Origin: Camillea tinctor | Taxonomy: Eukaryota > Ascomycota > Sordariomycetes > Xylariales > Xylariaceae | Reading direction: 5' to 3' | NCBI GenBank assembly: GCA_022578605.1 | Contig: MU394067.1 | Span: 186,001-250,000 of the forward strand | DNA length: 64,000 nt | In this document: positions 48,101 through 60,780 of the stretch, in pieces | Layout: each line of letters begins with the position of its first letter | Position numbering within the stretch: the first letter of the stretch is position 1 | Made by a program: the position numbers and the translations under genes | The notes under the pieces: generated by a model | What the model saw: only the letters and a program-made list of their open reading frames with translations | Told to the model about the DNA's origin: nothing | Databases searched by the model: none

Positions 48101-51100
48101 AACGCACCCATCACATGATATATTCCATCATTATACATACCTACCTTAGTTTGCCTCGACCTGGTACTAATGCAAAGCCTTTTCGTGGAGTCTAATGGGC
48201 TCTTCCCCGGCATGACACTGACATTGACATTGACAGCTTTATCCACAGGGCTACTAGTAATTCGGTCTATGGGTATCGATCATGTACGTGCGGTACCCTA
48301 TTTTGCTATGTTTCCCTCCCCTGCATAGACTTGTCCAAGGCTTGCTATTGCTCTTTTCCTTCTTCTCTCACACCGGCAATATGGACCGAAAGGCCGACCG
48401 ACCGCCTACCTGCTTGAGAATGTATTGTGTATAGCTCGTAGGTGAGTAAGATAGGTACCTAAGTATGTATGTATGGGGTTGGGGGCTTTTTCCTACTGTA
48501 GGGTCCTCGGTAATCGAACAAAGAGGGAAAGAAAAGTTAGCTATACAGAGAGCCATTTTTTGATCGAGACGAAAGATGTTTCATCCCCCTTCTTCCCTTT
48601 CATCCTCCTATCATCTATCACCTATCACAGCTGAGTCAGGATCTACTCGGTAGATACTATTCCACTCTTACTCTCTCCACTCCACCGAACTCCCGCGTGT
48701 TATACTAGGTAGGACGATCCAATTACTCGTATAATCTAGATTTTTTTTTTAAAGTCGTTTTAATTTTCTCGCTCTACCTCTTCCTCTGTGTTATCTATAC
48801 TATACCGGCCCCCGTCCGTGCGCCGTGGGGGATCGAGATCCTTTTCACGTTTTGTCTGCTTTTTGGGGGAATACAAGATTTTTCTTCTGTGTGATGTTTA
48901 TGCAGTTCCCTTCCCCCCTTTGCCCCCTCATTCTCTTTTATATTCCTACTGTATTAGAAGAAAGGGGGGGCAAGAGAGAGGGGATGAGGGTTTCATTCAC
49001 CATTCTCTCTTTTAATTTACGCGAGCGAGATCGCCGTTAATGAGGGGGTGAGAGCGTAGATAGGAAAAGAAAAAGAAACGGACAAGGATTACAAAAAAAA
49101 CGAAAGAAAGAAAAAGAAACGAGATGGACGCGTATGTAGTGTAGCGAAGCTGCAATATACACTACACCACAACTATACTAAATTTCCGTTCCCGGGGATT
49201 CGATATTCCTAGGGTTATTGATCCCGTTCGTGGATGAATGGTTCGACCCAAAGCTCACTCTACTGTGGGTATACTATTATATTTGTTATTTGATATTGCA
49301 CTGAGGAAAACACGCGATTCGAACAGCAATAGACTTCGTAATTGGTACGCGCGCAAGCCCGAGCGGGAGCGGCTGAGAGGAAGGGGTAGTAGTGAGCAGT
49401 TTAAGTTTAGACAGGGGGAAGATATAGTGAGAGGAGGGAAGCTATATTCGTAATGCTACCTATACTAACCCTATAGACTGGGCTGACCGGCGGGAGATGG
49501 GAGATTGGATTTCTTAGGTATTCTCTATTTCATCGTCTTCTTTCTATCCGAATCCATCTCATTGGGGGCCCTAGCCAACCCTGTCTTATCTATAGTCTGC
49601 CCATTTTTATTTTTTTAATCCTTTTTTTTTTATAACCGTTAGCCAGACCGACAAGGTGAGCAGGGGCAGACATGAGGTCTGATCGCGAGAGCCCTTGTCA
49701 TTATATATATAAATTTTACTCCCTTCCCGTACTTAATACCCATTTCTCTGCCCGCTCAGCTCATTTCGAAATCCGTCCTCCCGTCGACGTCAGTGGCCCA
49801 CTCAGTCCAGGAACGTCCCGCGCATGAGACGATTTCGGGATGGTTGGGCTGACTGCATGTAATGTGTAAGTGGGCAAAGTAAGGCAGGCAGCATAGCATG
49901 GCATGGCATTAGCATGGCATATCATAGCAGCATGAATAGACATTACCACACAGCCCGTCAAGCGAGTCGGAGCCGAGTAGGGAATACGGTCAACGCTACT
50001 GCGCCCAGTGGCGTGCGTGTTAAGCGCTTGCAGGGCGCCAGCGAACGCCTGTAAGGCCAATCATCCCCTGCGAACCCGGACGTCTATTAACGACCGAAGG
50101 TATCTAAGTTGGTAATGAAGTATCACTCGCCAATTGAGCGTCAAATCGGCCATTGAGGACGCACACAATGTATAACACATAGGTTGAAGAAATTGTAGCC
50201 GCGCCCTTCATAGCCTGCGCCTGCTGGACGAGTCCACTGGTGATCCTTTCTTCTAGTCTTGGTAGTCTTGGTAGGCCGAAGGATCACTTCTCAGATCTTT
50301 AAATGGATCTTTAGCCGCGTGGCCGTTGCTGGCCCGCTCCTACGACAACGACGAACCTATACGCCTAACCTATCCATCTCCTTTTACCACAGAGTGCATA
50401 TGTTCTTTTACCTTTTGGATCTAGATGCCCTGTGTACCTGCCTGCTATGCGGCTGAAAGGAACTTATTTACGTGATCCCCGGGTCGCCGAATGCAAGGGA
50501 GATGACGTATAGGTCTGAGAGCGCCCGGTATTGCTAGAGTATCGGATGAGCTGGGGGAACTATTGACTTAATATTTTCAAACTCGAATGATGTATAATGA
50601 AAGTGCTGCATTGCAAATACATAGTGCGTTTCATGCGGTTGCCTTCCTCTCGTGCGAAGACTCGATGCCGCGTTAGATGTCCGCGATACTTGTGAGGATC
50701 TTTTTGATAAATGCTTTGTTTATGTGCGATATGACTTACTAGACAGCTAAGTAGCTCATCTAGTCGGATATCGTGTTTGGTAAGCCCCCCTTGAGATCCA
50801 CGGATGCAGGTACCGAACCTTGAGGTTTTCGGGAGGGCTCCGCCTAGCAAAGTTACCTACATAGCTATGTAGGTTACGTACTTACACATGAGCTGTAAAT
50901 CATTCAGTACTAGTGTCGAGGGATTTATTAGAAATAAAGAACTGCGTCTGTTCACGCAGGAACTATGGGTCTCTTAAACCATTTTCTCGATGGTGTGAAA
51001 ACCCGCCAGCGTGAACTCATCTGTGACGAGACCGGACGAGCAGCATAAGTAGTGTGTGCCTTGCGTGCGTCTGGATGCTACCCCGAATACTGTGTTTTTT

Positions 51101-54100
51101 CTTCCCCATGTTGTTCCGGGTTGCGAGTGTTCCGCCCAACCTCCGAGGTTAGGAACCCTTGGCCGTCTCAGGCGATAGGCCGGTGGGAGCCGGGTTGTGG
51201 CGAGTTTTGCATTAGTGGCACTGACAGCTCGTGAGGCGCGAGTTGTGGGAAAGTGAGGGGGAAGAAGGCAGTAGAGATGTCCTATAGGTATAATGGGTGA
51301 TCATGCGACAGGGCAGGACACACACGTTCACACACACATACACACTTGCACACATACTCCCTCGCATACTCTCTCTCTCGATATGTAGACGGGATGCCGA
51401 TCTTATTAAGGTACCAATCCCTCTCCGGCCTAACCCACACCACCACCACGACCTCCTCCTTTAATATCCACTTGAGAAGCGAGGTGGAGGCCGGACAAAA
51501 TGAAGAAAAAGAAGAGGAAGAAGAAGAAGAAGAAGTAGAAGAGGTTGTCTCGGAAGATTAAGCTCTTTTGCACTGACCTCAAGATAGTCGAAGCGTTCTA
51601 GCAAGCATCTCTCTCCTTTTCGGTAAGGCCTTCGAATTCGGAAAGAGACGTGCCAAGGTTAGCGAGAACAGATCTTTTGTGCTGCCCCAGTGGTGCCAGC
51701 GAGACGGGACTCGACACACGGACGTGTTCTCTGTTGTGTACACTAACTATACTTTACCTTGTTAATGTATGTACGATGAAGTTTGAAGGTATTTCAAAAA
51801 AAGAAAATATAGTCTTTGCCTTTTTATTATTATTTTCTTTTCCTTTTTCTTTTTTCGATCTTGTGTTTCCCTCCCCTTGTTCCTGTTCGCTTCAGAAACT
51901 CGAATGGCCAAGAATCACGAGTTATACGCATTATTGCCAACCTCCTTGGCTTTATCTTTGCATTGGTTTGCTCTGCTTAGCTAACCTATCGAACCTACCG
52001 TGTTTTTGATTGATGGCTTGTCGAGGTAGTATCTATGCTTGGGTGATGCTTGAAGCGGAGTAGTGGCCAACGGTTGGATGTAACCTTGATTTTTAAGGTT
52101 GGGGAGGGGGACCCGGTTGTACCTAGGTATCCCTTCTTTGTTAACGAATTTGTGCTTTCCGTTCTGGTTCTTCCCTTTAGGAATTACCTATCAATTCTTC
52201 GAGACCTATCTTCATACCTACCTACCTAGTATATGCTACATTGTAATAAGTTAGATTAGGTTAGGTCAGGTTAGGTAACTCCTCTTTAAAGTTCACGGTT
52301 AAGTACCTTGGTAGTCGATCATGTATAGAGTAGTACATACTTACACTCATATGTAGATATCGCCACTCGGGAAAATAAGGTTGTTCTAGAGCTTGGAAAA
52401 AAGATACCCTTTGTCAGAAATGTGCATATAAGTTGGAGAACATTCTTACAATTGATTAATCTTTCATACGTAGTCGTGGTGTATCAATGTACAACTACCC
52501 TAAACAATGCCTTTAACAGTTCGGAGGTTAGCGAAAAAACTGTTAGAAGGGGAAAGAAGAAAAAGAAGTCCAAACTCGAAACGGACCATTGCCACATCAG
52601 CGTCACTTACCGCTTAACGCGGTAGGGTTATTGCGTATATTTTACCTCTAACTTACCCCGATGAGGTTGGGTTAGATCCATTAATACGTGTAGGTTAAAT
52701 CCCTAGTCGTAGGTGAATGATCTCAACAGACCGCATCTGTCCTTTTATAGTCTCACAACTCTTTCAGTGCAATCAAAAAGAAGAAAAGATAAGCCAAGAC
52801 AATAGAATAGATATGGAGAATTCTCTAGTTAAAAAAGGGAAGAAGGGGAGAAGGGAAATGGAAAGCAAAAAGGAAAGGAGGAAAAAAAATAAAACTACCT
52901 GGATGGTCAAACGCTTACAGCTACTTACATGGGATTCACTTCCTACATACCTATCCTACATACATCAACTAGCGAGATACATATGCAGGTGCCCAAGTTA
53001 GGTATATACCTACTTACTTTGTACATACCTAAAAAGCTGCTGAATCATGCTTCAAGGTCTCACGAGATTGATGTCAGGTCACTTGGATGCCAAGAAGCCC
53101 AAAACCCACCAGAGCGATAAAATTTTACGCTGAACCGTGAAGCTATTCGTCCGAATATTCCCACTGGGCTACATAGCAAGTCAACAATATGTATGCAGAA
53201 TGACCTATGTAAAGAAAATGGCTGGTAATTGGTTACCGGAGAGCTCTGTCCCCTTTTATCTCTTTCTCTTTGGATTTGGGTTGGTTTTTTATTTTTATTT
53301 TTATTTTCTCGGTGGGATTGAGCTATTCAACTTGCTGGTGGTATTCCCGTGGAGTCGTCAATGCAGACAAGCATTAGTTTCAATGTTGTAAAGATTCCAA
53401 TATGAGAACCGGTTTTTCTTTTTTTTTTCTTTTTCTTTCTTTCTTCCTCCTTTTCCATTTTCCTGTTACATAGTACATAGATGCACGAGTATATACATAA
53501 TTATAATATAGTATATATGCATCCAGGTTGATTCAATATAGATGTGTTGGTTAAACAAGACAATAAGAAATATCAATGTCGTGTAATATAGTACCTAAGG
53601 TTATAGAGGGTGCACATTAGGCGGAGAGTTGGAGTCTAGTTTGCATGTAAGTGCATACATACTATGTATATAGTAGGTAAAAAATTAACAAAAAGAAGCT
53701 TGGGTACCTACATAGGTATAAAGGTACATATATGTAACGACATGAGGAGATCGGACAGCGCAATTGATTAAACAAACTGGTGATTTGACATTATTTTTAT
53801 CTCCTTTTCTTCTTTATTCAGTCTGGATATTCTCAGAAGACACAAGGACGGAATCACCGCAACTCTCTCTTTTTTTTTTCTCTCGCCACAATTGATACTA
53901 CATACATCATGTACATACATAACCTACATACTAGTACTACTACTAATACAATAGATGGTACTAGAAGTTAGGTCATAAGGTACCTGTGCTTAGGTCATTT
54001 TAACCATAGAAAAAGGGACTGCCACTGCAGAACAGGCATGTACCTTCTCTAGCGCCTAGCGCCATCTTCCCAGGCCAAGCCCACTCCAGTGGCACCAACT

Positions 54101-54192
54101 TTAGTGGATAGACTTTTGGGGAGAGGCTACAGCGAACACTGAACCTGAAGGGGACCCAACCAGGTGCCAGGCCGAACGTGTGCAGCCCTTCA
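45135..54192. other. 9-kb gene-free block
   Basis: No coding region was recognised. The start holds the probable 3' region of the two-TM gene (TTTC and T runs at 45145-45175). Simple repeats include TTCCTC units (46550-46610), TACC/GTAGGTAG stretches (47130-47150, 47630-47645) and GAA runs (51505-51545). An inverted pair GTAGTGTA/TACACTAC lies at 49137-49166. Frames of 60-119 codons were inspected and none gave a family. The frame at 50560-50850 (minus) looks somewhat protein-like but is unassigned. Confidence 0.5.
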
Positions 54193-54240
<48 letters not shown>

Positions 54241-54385
54241 CGGGCGGCGGGGGGGGGGGGCGGTNNNNNNNNNNTTATTGGTTTTTCTTTTGGGGTTTTG
54301 GTAAAGCGAAAACTTAACCTTTAGGGGAACCAACCAGGGTCCATGCCGAACGTTTGCATCCCTTAACCCCCCCCCCCCCCCCCCC
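54193..54385. other. Assembly gap in a poly-G/poly-C tract
   Basis: A run of about 48 G (54193-54240), a G-rich mixture (54241-54264), ten N (54265-54274), then unique-looking sequence and a 19-base C run (54367-54385). The sequence before the gap (about 54123-54192) and after it (about 54303-54366) are near-duplicates, for example G-rich CCAACCAGG...GCCGAACGT...GCA...CCCTT in both. This looks like two low-quality contig ends over the same locus, not biology. Confidence 0.9.
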
Positions 54386-55394
54386 TAAGGCGACCACCAC
54401 CACACCCCCCTTCAAGGTCACCTTTTTTCTCACACGGTCCACTTTCTTGGGGCACTTTTCTTCCCACTCTTTTCCTCCTTCCGATACACCAACCAACCAT
54501 CCACCCTATCCCATCTCATCCCATCCCATCATCATCCATCATCTTCGCACGACCCGACACGCATTTTCCTCATCCTACGAAAAGCCCTCTTCTCATCACT
54601 TTCCATCTGCCATTTCCATCTATGTTGATGGAGAGTTTCTTTTTACCATAGATACCCTTGCGCTGGAGATTCGGGCCTCCATCCCATTCCTTTTTTTTTA
54701 TTCTTCTCTTGTTCCTTTTTTTCTTTTCCTTTTTCTATCGCATTTCACCGAACACGGGTGGACGGGTAGTCTTGAGGCATTTGGGCATTTTCCGTCAGAC
54801 GAGTCACGATCATCGTCGAGTGTCCTGATTCTGGGTTCAGATTTCTCGTCCAACCGTTAAGATCACAACGCACGACAGATACCCCCTTTTTAAGACCGAT
54901 TCGGTAAATTCAAAATTAGTCTGCTTCATCTTGGAAGAGCATAATCCGCCCGACTATCCTCCCTCCTTCTCATTGATAGCCGCGCCGGGTATAGAGAAAG
55001 AGAGACACAAGAAGCGAAGAGTAAAAAGAAAAAACGACCAGGATTACGCATTGTGAAGACAAGCCGACTTCCGAATTTTGCTACATCCATTACAGAAGGG
55101 GAAGAAAAAAGCCCTATCAGTTCTCATCATTTCTGTCTCCATTGCATTGGCTTCATTGGCTTTGCGCATTAATCCTCAAACGAGTTCGTCCCGATCATCA
55201 TCCTCATCGTCATCTTCATCAGAAAGGGGTTTCTGTATCCCGTCAACCAAACCATATCTATATACTACTATATCCTGTTGCTCCATTGCGAGTTCTTTGG
55301 TCTTTTCTGCCCCTACCATAGTTGGGCCTCGTAATTCTCCGACGCCGCATCCGGACTTGTTCACCAACTTAGAGCTGTCTTACCAATCATCAAA
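54386..55394 (+). promoter_or_regulatory. Promoter and leader region of samB
   Basis: Upstream of the samB start the strand is pyrimidine-rich with several CATCC/CCATC tracts (54490-54540) and T runs (54690-54740). From about 54640 to 55394 no ATG occurs on the coding strand, which fits a long leader without upstream start codons. An open frame over 55078-55398 exists but contains no ATG. Confidence 0.5.
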
Positions 55395-57275
55395 ATGAGG
55401 GAAGTCAACTTCAGTATCCCTAATGTCAACAAGGCTTCGGTAGGCATTACTACTGCCTTGTATGACCGCCGCGCCCTGGACTGCACTTCGACGCTTCCCT
55501 TGATTAACTCGCTCAACCATCTCGCATACCTTACTACCTCGTCGGCTCGCATCCGGGACATTCTGACCGTCGATGGAGGAATCGAGAGATTGGTGTGTAT
55601 ACTCAAGCAGGGTCGGAGCAAGGACATGATGGACATGTGGAAATGGAACCTTGCCTTTCAGTGTGTGGTGAACATTGGTGTCCGTGGGACTGAGAATGTG
55701 AGGACTCGGGTAGTTGAAGCTGACATGGTTCCTGTCATTGCCACGATTCTTGACAATTACATCAAAGTCATTGAAAAGTGTCGTGAGAAGGCTGAGGAAG
55801 CCAAACAGAAGCAGATCGCCGACCATCACCATCGTCACCGCAGCCACAACCACCGGGATTCTTCAACCAAATCATCTACTTTCACAAACCGATCAGGCCG
55901 TCTAGATCTCGAGCAGAGGCCTTTCCGCCGCCAGGCACCACCGCCTTCGATTGATGTCTCTGCTGCTGCTTTCACAAACCCTCCAGCTGCAGCTGAGTCA
56001 AGTAATGCGGAGGCTGGTCCAGCCAGGGCTCCCGTCACTTCTCCCCCGGATCGGGCCACTTTCTCTAACCACCGTCATCACCATCACCACCACCACCATC
56101 ATCACAGGCACGAGAACCGCCAGACGGCTGCGTCCCCTTCTTCCAGTCAAAGAGCCATCCAACCCTTGGCTACTGCCGTCCCCACGATGGAGGCGATTGA
56201 TGGGTTTATCCGTCCTGTCCGGGATATTGACCGGCTGCCATCCATGTTGCCTGTTTTCCACCCTGGCCTACCGTCCCAGCCTGCCTCTCCAACGACACCA
56301 CTGCCTCCGCCACAGTCTCGGTCTCCAACGGTACGGCCCACTTCGGTTCTAGGCCCCAACGGACGATCTCGCAGGCGTCCTTCCATCCGCCATCAGAACT
56401 CTACCACCGATGCGGATGACTTGAATACCGACAGTGTACAGTCAGACGAATCTCAGGATGCCGAGATGTCTGGTGCCTCGGACATTCAGCCTGCTGTTGG
56501 CTTCCAGGATATTGCCATGGATGAGGGAAACAGCACTCTAGCAGGTACTGCTCTTGACCTGACAACGCCGACCGTGTCTGAAATCCCTGATGCCGGAACC
56601 TTCAACATTACCCACCGAGCTCCCATGGACGGCAGCATGCCCAACAACACTCCCGCACAAGGACCCCAGATGGGCCTATCTCCTAACCGACCCATTGTAC
56701 CGACTCCTCAGCCTTCTATACCCAACCATGCGAGCTTGCCGCGCTACCTCCTGGATCGCCCGCTACCTCCCAACCCACAAATGCTGGCGGCAATGCCTAG
56801 GGAAGAAGATGTGCTGATGTCGCTTCAATTGCTCGCATACGTTTCTAAGTACTGCAACCTACGGTCGTACTTCCAACAGAGCCACTTAGTCCCCCGCCTC
56901 AAGATTGGGAAAGAACTGCAACTGTTGGATGGCGATGATATCACGATGGAATCCTTGGGCAAGCAAGAGTATGAGGAGGAGTACCTATTGCCAAACGACT
57001 TCAATATTTTCCCTCTAGTAGAGAAGTTCACAGTACGTTATCACAGTCAAGATATGCAATACTGGGCTGGGGTTGTGATGCGGAATCTCTGCCGCAAAGA
57101 CGATACCCGCGGTGGCATTCGACAATGCGCATATTACCAGTGTGGCAAGTGGGAGGAATTCACGCGGCAGTTTGCTAAGTGCCGCCGATGCCGCCGGACA
57201 AAGTACTGCAGCAAAGAGTGCCAGAAGAGCGCTTGGGCGTTCCACCGACATTGGTGCGTCGCCGCATCGCAATAG
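55395..57275 (+). CDS. samB: SamB/Mub1 family MYND zinc-finger protein, 626 aa
   Basis: An intact single-exon frame from M-R-E-V-N-F-S-I-P-N-V-N-K-A-S. The N-terminal third is helical and armadillo-like (for example R-I-R-D-I-L-T-V-D-G-G-I-E-R-L-V, then W-K-W-N-L-A-F-Q-C-V-V-N-I-G). A disordered middle follows, with a run of ten His near residue 230 and many Pro/Ser. A second conserved block, E-D-V-L-M-S-L-Q-L-L-A-Y-V-S-K-Y, leads to the C-terminal MYND finger with Cys578, 583, 596, 599, 605 and 609, His617 and Cys621. Known role: Aspergillus SamB is needed for normal polarity and conidiophore development. Yeast Mub1 is the adaptor that works with the ubiquitin ligase Ubr2 and Rad6, for example on Rpn4. 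A cytosolic or nuclear ubiquitin-adaptor role is inferred by homology. Confidence 0.96.
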   Translation: MREVNFSIPNVNKASVGITTALYDRRALDCTSTLPLINSLNHLAYLTTSSARIRDILTVDGGIERLVCILKQGRSKDMMDMWKWNLAFQCVVNIGVRGTENVRTRVVEADMVPVIATILDNYIKVIEKCREKAEEAKQKQIADHHHRHRSHNHRDSSTKSSTFTNRSGRLDLEQRPFRRQAPPPSIDVSAAAFTNPPAAAESSNAEAGPARAPVTSPPDRATFSNHRHHHHHHHHHHRHENRQTAASPSSSQRAIQPLATAVPTMEAIDGFIRPVRDIDRLPSMLPVFHPGLPSQPASPTTPLPPPQSRSPTVRPTSVLGPNGRSRRRPSIRHQNSTTDADDLNTDSVQSDESQDAEMSGASDIQPAVGFQDIAMDEGNSTLAGTALDLTTPTVSEIPDAGTFNITHRAPMDGSMPNNTPAQGPQMGLSPNRPIVPTPQPSIPNHASLPRYLLDRPLPPNPQMLAAMPREEDVLMSLQLLAYVSKYCNLRSYFQQSHLVPRLKIGKELQLLDGDDITMESLGKQEYEEEYLLPNDFNIFPLVEKFTVRYHSQDMQYWAGVVMRNLCRKDDTRGGIRQCAYYQCGKWEEFTRQFAKCRRCRRTKYCSKECQKSAWAFHRHWCVAASQ

Positions 57276-60200
57276 TTGGTCGCCCGCGCTATTTACTCTA
57301 TCTCTGCTGCATCTCATTCCTACCCCCTTCCCCTGGCGTTACCAGCATAATGTCTACTTGATCATTCATCGAGTTCATGAATTGAACTGCATGGCGAAGC
57401 AAGCATCACGAAATGGCGTCTGCGCTTTGATACCACTGGTTTTCCCTCAGCATCATGGATTTCTTTTGTTACTCACAGTTTCCCGACGAAGCCGCCATGG
57501 AAACCAGAAAAAAAACGTTTTCCTCTCCCCCCCCTCCCCCTTCACAGCAACCATCACTATGAGACGAACCTGAAGTAGCAGCATAGATCAATCAATGCTA
57601 CTCTAGAGCTTAGGGCGTCTGTCTCGTCTAGTTATATTGGCGATCTCGAATGGTTTTCATCAGTCTTAGGACTTGACCCCCCTCTGGATCGTCGTTCATT
57701 TATCACACCATTGAGCGATCCGTCAGCTTTTTATTTTTTTTTCTTGGATTGCTCACCGTCCTTTCTGTTTCTTTAATTTGGGGATTTGAGTTTTTAAAGT
57801 TAGGTCGTTCTATGGGAAAGAGGCGCCTATCTCTGGAGTAATCAGATTCCAGTCTTGCGCTCTATATTCGAGCTTTTGCTCTCCCCCGACTTGGGCAATA
57901 GCAAGATATTAAACTTGATTTCTTTCTTGCTAAACACAAGACTTGAGGAGGAATGGAATGACTGGGAGGAATTTGGCAACATCCGCAATAGTTTTTTCAT
58001 TGCGTTTCTTTTTCTCGGGATGGGAACGTCGATAAAATCAGCAATGATACTATGGGCGATTGGAGTTTTTTTTTTCATGCCGGATTGCATGGAGAGAAAC
58101 GGGGAGAGAGATGGGGGGCACGGGCATATAAGTTGGAGGGGTTTATGGGTAGCTGATGCTGAAAATACTGCTCAGTACCGGACTCTACACTCGACGATTT
58201 GTATCTCTATACTCAAAAAAGGAAAACAGAAAAAGAAAAAAGGAAAGAACAACAAACCACCACGTTCTATCGTAACTACTTGCTTCATCATCTTTCACTC
58301 GCATGCTGTGATATATCTATCTTTGTCTCTTGAGAAATCCCTAGCGTGATATAAATGAATATGTTTTAAAAAGAAAGGAGAAAGTTCAGGCAGGGCTCGG
58401 ATGACGCCATTGTATGTGGGAAGAATTGGCTTTTTCTTATCAACTAGTTAAATATAGGTTGGACTAGGGCCCGTCCCGAGCCAGAGATGAAAAGGGGGTG
58501 AAATCCTCACTGCCTGGGTAGATAGATAATGTAACGGAACGGAACGGGTAGATATCTGGGTTGGAAACTTAACCTAAATCAGGGGGTATCAAATAGGTAC
58601 TTCTGATGCTTGAAATAAGTAAATATTTCTGATTAAGCTATTGGATTTCAATGGCGTTGTTTGCTAGTTTTACGGTATGTTAAGCTGAATGCTTAAATGA
58701 CTTACATCGGAAAGTGGCAAACGCCTTACAAGTCACAATGAGCAGCTTTTTTTTTTTTTTTTTTTTTTTGGAAGAATAACACGAGCTTAATAATAAGCAC
58801 AAGTCTCTCAAGAAAGTATAATATTGTAATAGTAGGTATGGTCCCCTGATGGACTTATGAGCCTTATCTGCGCTAATTTCTTTTTGAACTTGACACATTG
58901 GTAACGTGCAGCAGCCTCCACGAACTTAGGCATTGTTCCCCATGGTGGTTAAATTTACAGAGTATAAAAAGACAAGCAGCCCTTCGGCCATCCATTCACC
59001 ACTATCTTCCCTCAGAAAGTGGCCAACAAGCAATTCTGAGGCATCTTTCCTTGCGCTTAACTCGTCAGGCCGTGTCATGTTTTCATGTCTATACCTACCT
59101 AACCTACGTACTTACGACATGGTTATGCAAGGGGTTTTTATAACTTTGAATTATGTGCATATGTGTGTTTGAAAAGGCATTACGAGTTAGTTAAGCATTA
59201 CTTTATCTACGTAGGTACTTAACTAGAGTCGTGATAGACCCTGTGTAGGGCAGGCAGGCGAGGGAGGATAGGATATGTAGAAAGTTGTAAGGAAGGGGTT
59301 TATGTGGAGAGAGGATGGGTGTTCGGTAGAGCTGGGAATACGGGAGGCTAGACCTATACTATGTTCATGACATATCTATACACATATTCTACTTGATTTT
59401 AGAAGTCATGCAAGTTATATCTAATTCGAATATAAATTTGCTGAGATAGCTGCCTATTCGGTCAGCAGTAACACAGCTCATGACCCACCAGGCTAGGTTA
59501 GTTCACCATAAGTGAGGCTGGCTGCTCAGAAATTGATAATACCTACCTAGGTTACTGGGTAGCCTAGAGATATAGCTAGCCGCAGCCTCACCTGCATTGT
59601 TATCTATTTCGGGAAGTCGTACATACATACCTAGGTTACATACTTACTTACATACGACGCCACTACACGCGAAATGCAGGCATAGCGGGACGCTATGCAG
59701 TTTGCTTTTCTTTTTTTTTTTTTTTTCGGTTTAGGCTAGGCTAGCTAATGAGATTTCACACAAAGAGCCACGGGAGATGAATGGAAGAAAAGAAACATAT
59801 ATAACATGTGAATGTCTTAGACTGTAATGTTTACTTTCTTCCTACCATTCAGCCGGAACCGATTGACTAGGTGACGAGATTTTTCGGGAGACTACCAACT
59901 TATATGCGAGTGTCTTAGGTGGATGAGAGGAAGTCTTTCCGCTTTTTATAACCGGATCATACCGTGCGCAATAGGTGTTGCATGACTTGGAACTTAGACT
60001 GGTTGCTATAATTAATTTGCATGTGAAGGTGAGACATTCCCACTATCACATAAGACAAACACGGACTCGAGGTAAGCTTATATTGATTGATACGGTGTTA
60101 GTCACCATTGTACATAGTGATCTTCCGGATTCGTGTTGAGAGTTAATTGAGAGAGTATTTGAAGTCAATTCCTAGTGACTAGGTAGGTACTTAGGTATTA

Positions 60201-60370
60201 CCTAAAATGGTAACATCAATTAAAGATCTATAAACTATATTGTAAGTATTGACTGAGATAGAGTTTGAAATAAGTTTTGATACTTACGCACGGCACGTAC
60301 AAAGCCACGTGAGGACGGCATACGTGCCTTCTTAAATTTACTCGAAATCCGTGGTGAGGCTGGAAACTTA
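57276..60370. other. 3' region of samB and gene-free spacer
   Basis: The first few hundred bases are the likely samB 3' UTR. A 164-codon frame at 57855-58349 is not conserved-looking and ends in Lys-rich low complexity. A 23-base T run lies at 58747-58769. Near 60293-60330 GGCACGTA and TACGTGCC form an inverted repeat. No gene was seen. Confidence 0.5.
58747..58769. repeat. Poly-T tract (23 T)
   Basis: A homopolymer in spacer DNA. It could be an A-tail scar of a retroposed sequence on the minus strand, but no such element was recognised. Confidence 0.9.
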
Positions 60371-60669
60371 CGGAGAATCCTAGCAAAAGAACCTGCCTGC
60401 CAAGACTTTTGTCAATTTTGGCAGGGATTAGATACACCTGTTAATCAGCTGTTCACAGCTGGAGATAGTCTGCTTGCTATAATTTTTAGTCCTTATAGTG
60501 GGCATTAGCTACTATAAACAAAAATATTTAGCGTATAATTATTTAATTATAGTGCTATTAACAGTGGCTTCATTTTAAGCCTTAATGCACCTGTCTGCCA
60601 GCTGTCACACAGCCGTTCGAAATAATGCCAAGACTCTTGGCAGGCAGGTTCTTCTGCTAGGATTCTCCG
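60371..60669. mobile_element. MITE 1, 299 bp, TA target duplication
   Basis: Terminal inverted repeats of about 41 bp with three mismatches begin CGGAGAATCCTAGC at 60371 and end GCTAGGATTCTCCG at 60669. TA dinucleotides flank both ends (60369-60370 and 60670-60671), which fits a Tc1/mariner-type target duplication. The centre is A+T-rich and has no coding capacity, so it would need a transposase in trans. Confidence 0.88.
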
Positions 60670-60690
60670 TAGATGAGCCTCAATTCCGTT

Positions 60691-60765
60691 CCCACTAGCC
60701 CACCACTTACGTCAGTAAGTCATGCAGCAGCGGCCCCACTAGCCAACCACTAACATGCTGGATTG
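60691..60765. repeat. Remnant of MITE-2-like terminal repeats
   Basis: CCCACTAGCCCACCACTTAC (60691-60710) and CCCACTAGCCAACCACTAAC (60735-60754) are near-identical direct copies. The second, read on with CATGCTGGA, resembles the inner-to-outer order of the MITE 2 end (GCCCCACTAAC...GATGCTGGA). It may be a decayed related element in the gap between the two intact MITEs. Confidence 0.5.
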
Positions 60766-60780
60766 GAACCTATCACAGTA

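Noticed and set aside
50560..50850. 96-codon minus-strand frame
   Set aside because: Composition is plausible, but no family, no neighbours and no conserved motif could be seen.
54354..54860. 168-codon frame starting in the poly-C run
   Set aside because: Begins at the assembly-gap artefact and is Pro/Ser/Phe-rich low complexity of the samB upstream region.
55078..55398. 106-codon frame whose TGA overlaps the samB ATG
   Set aside because: It opens with TTG and contains no ATG, so it is not a credible upstream ORF; it reflects the ATG-free leader.
57855..58349. 164-codon frame downstream of samB
   Set aside because: Not family-like, Lys-rich tail from A runs; more likely samB 3' UTR or spacer.
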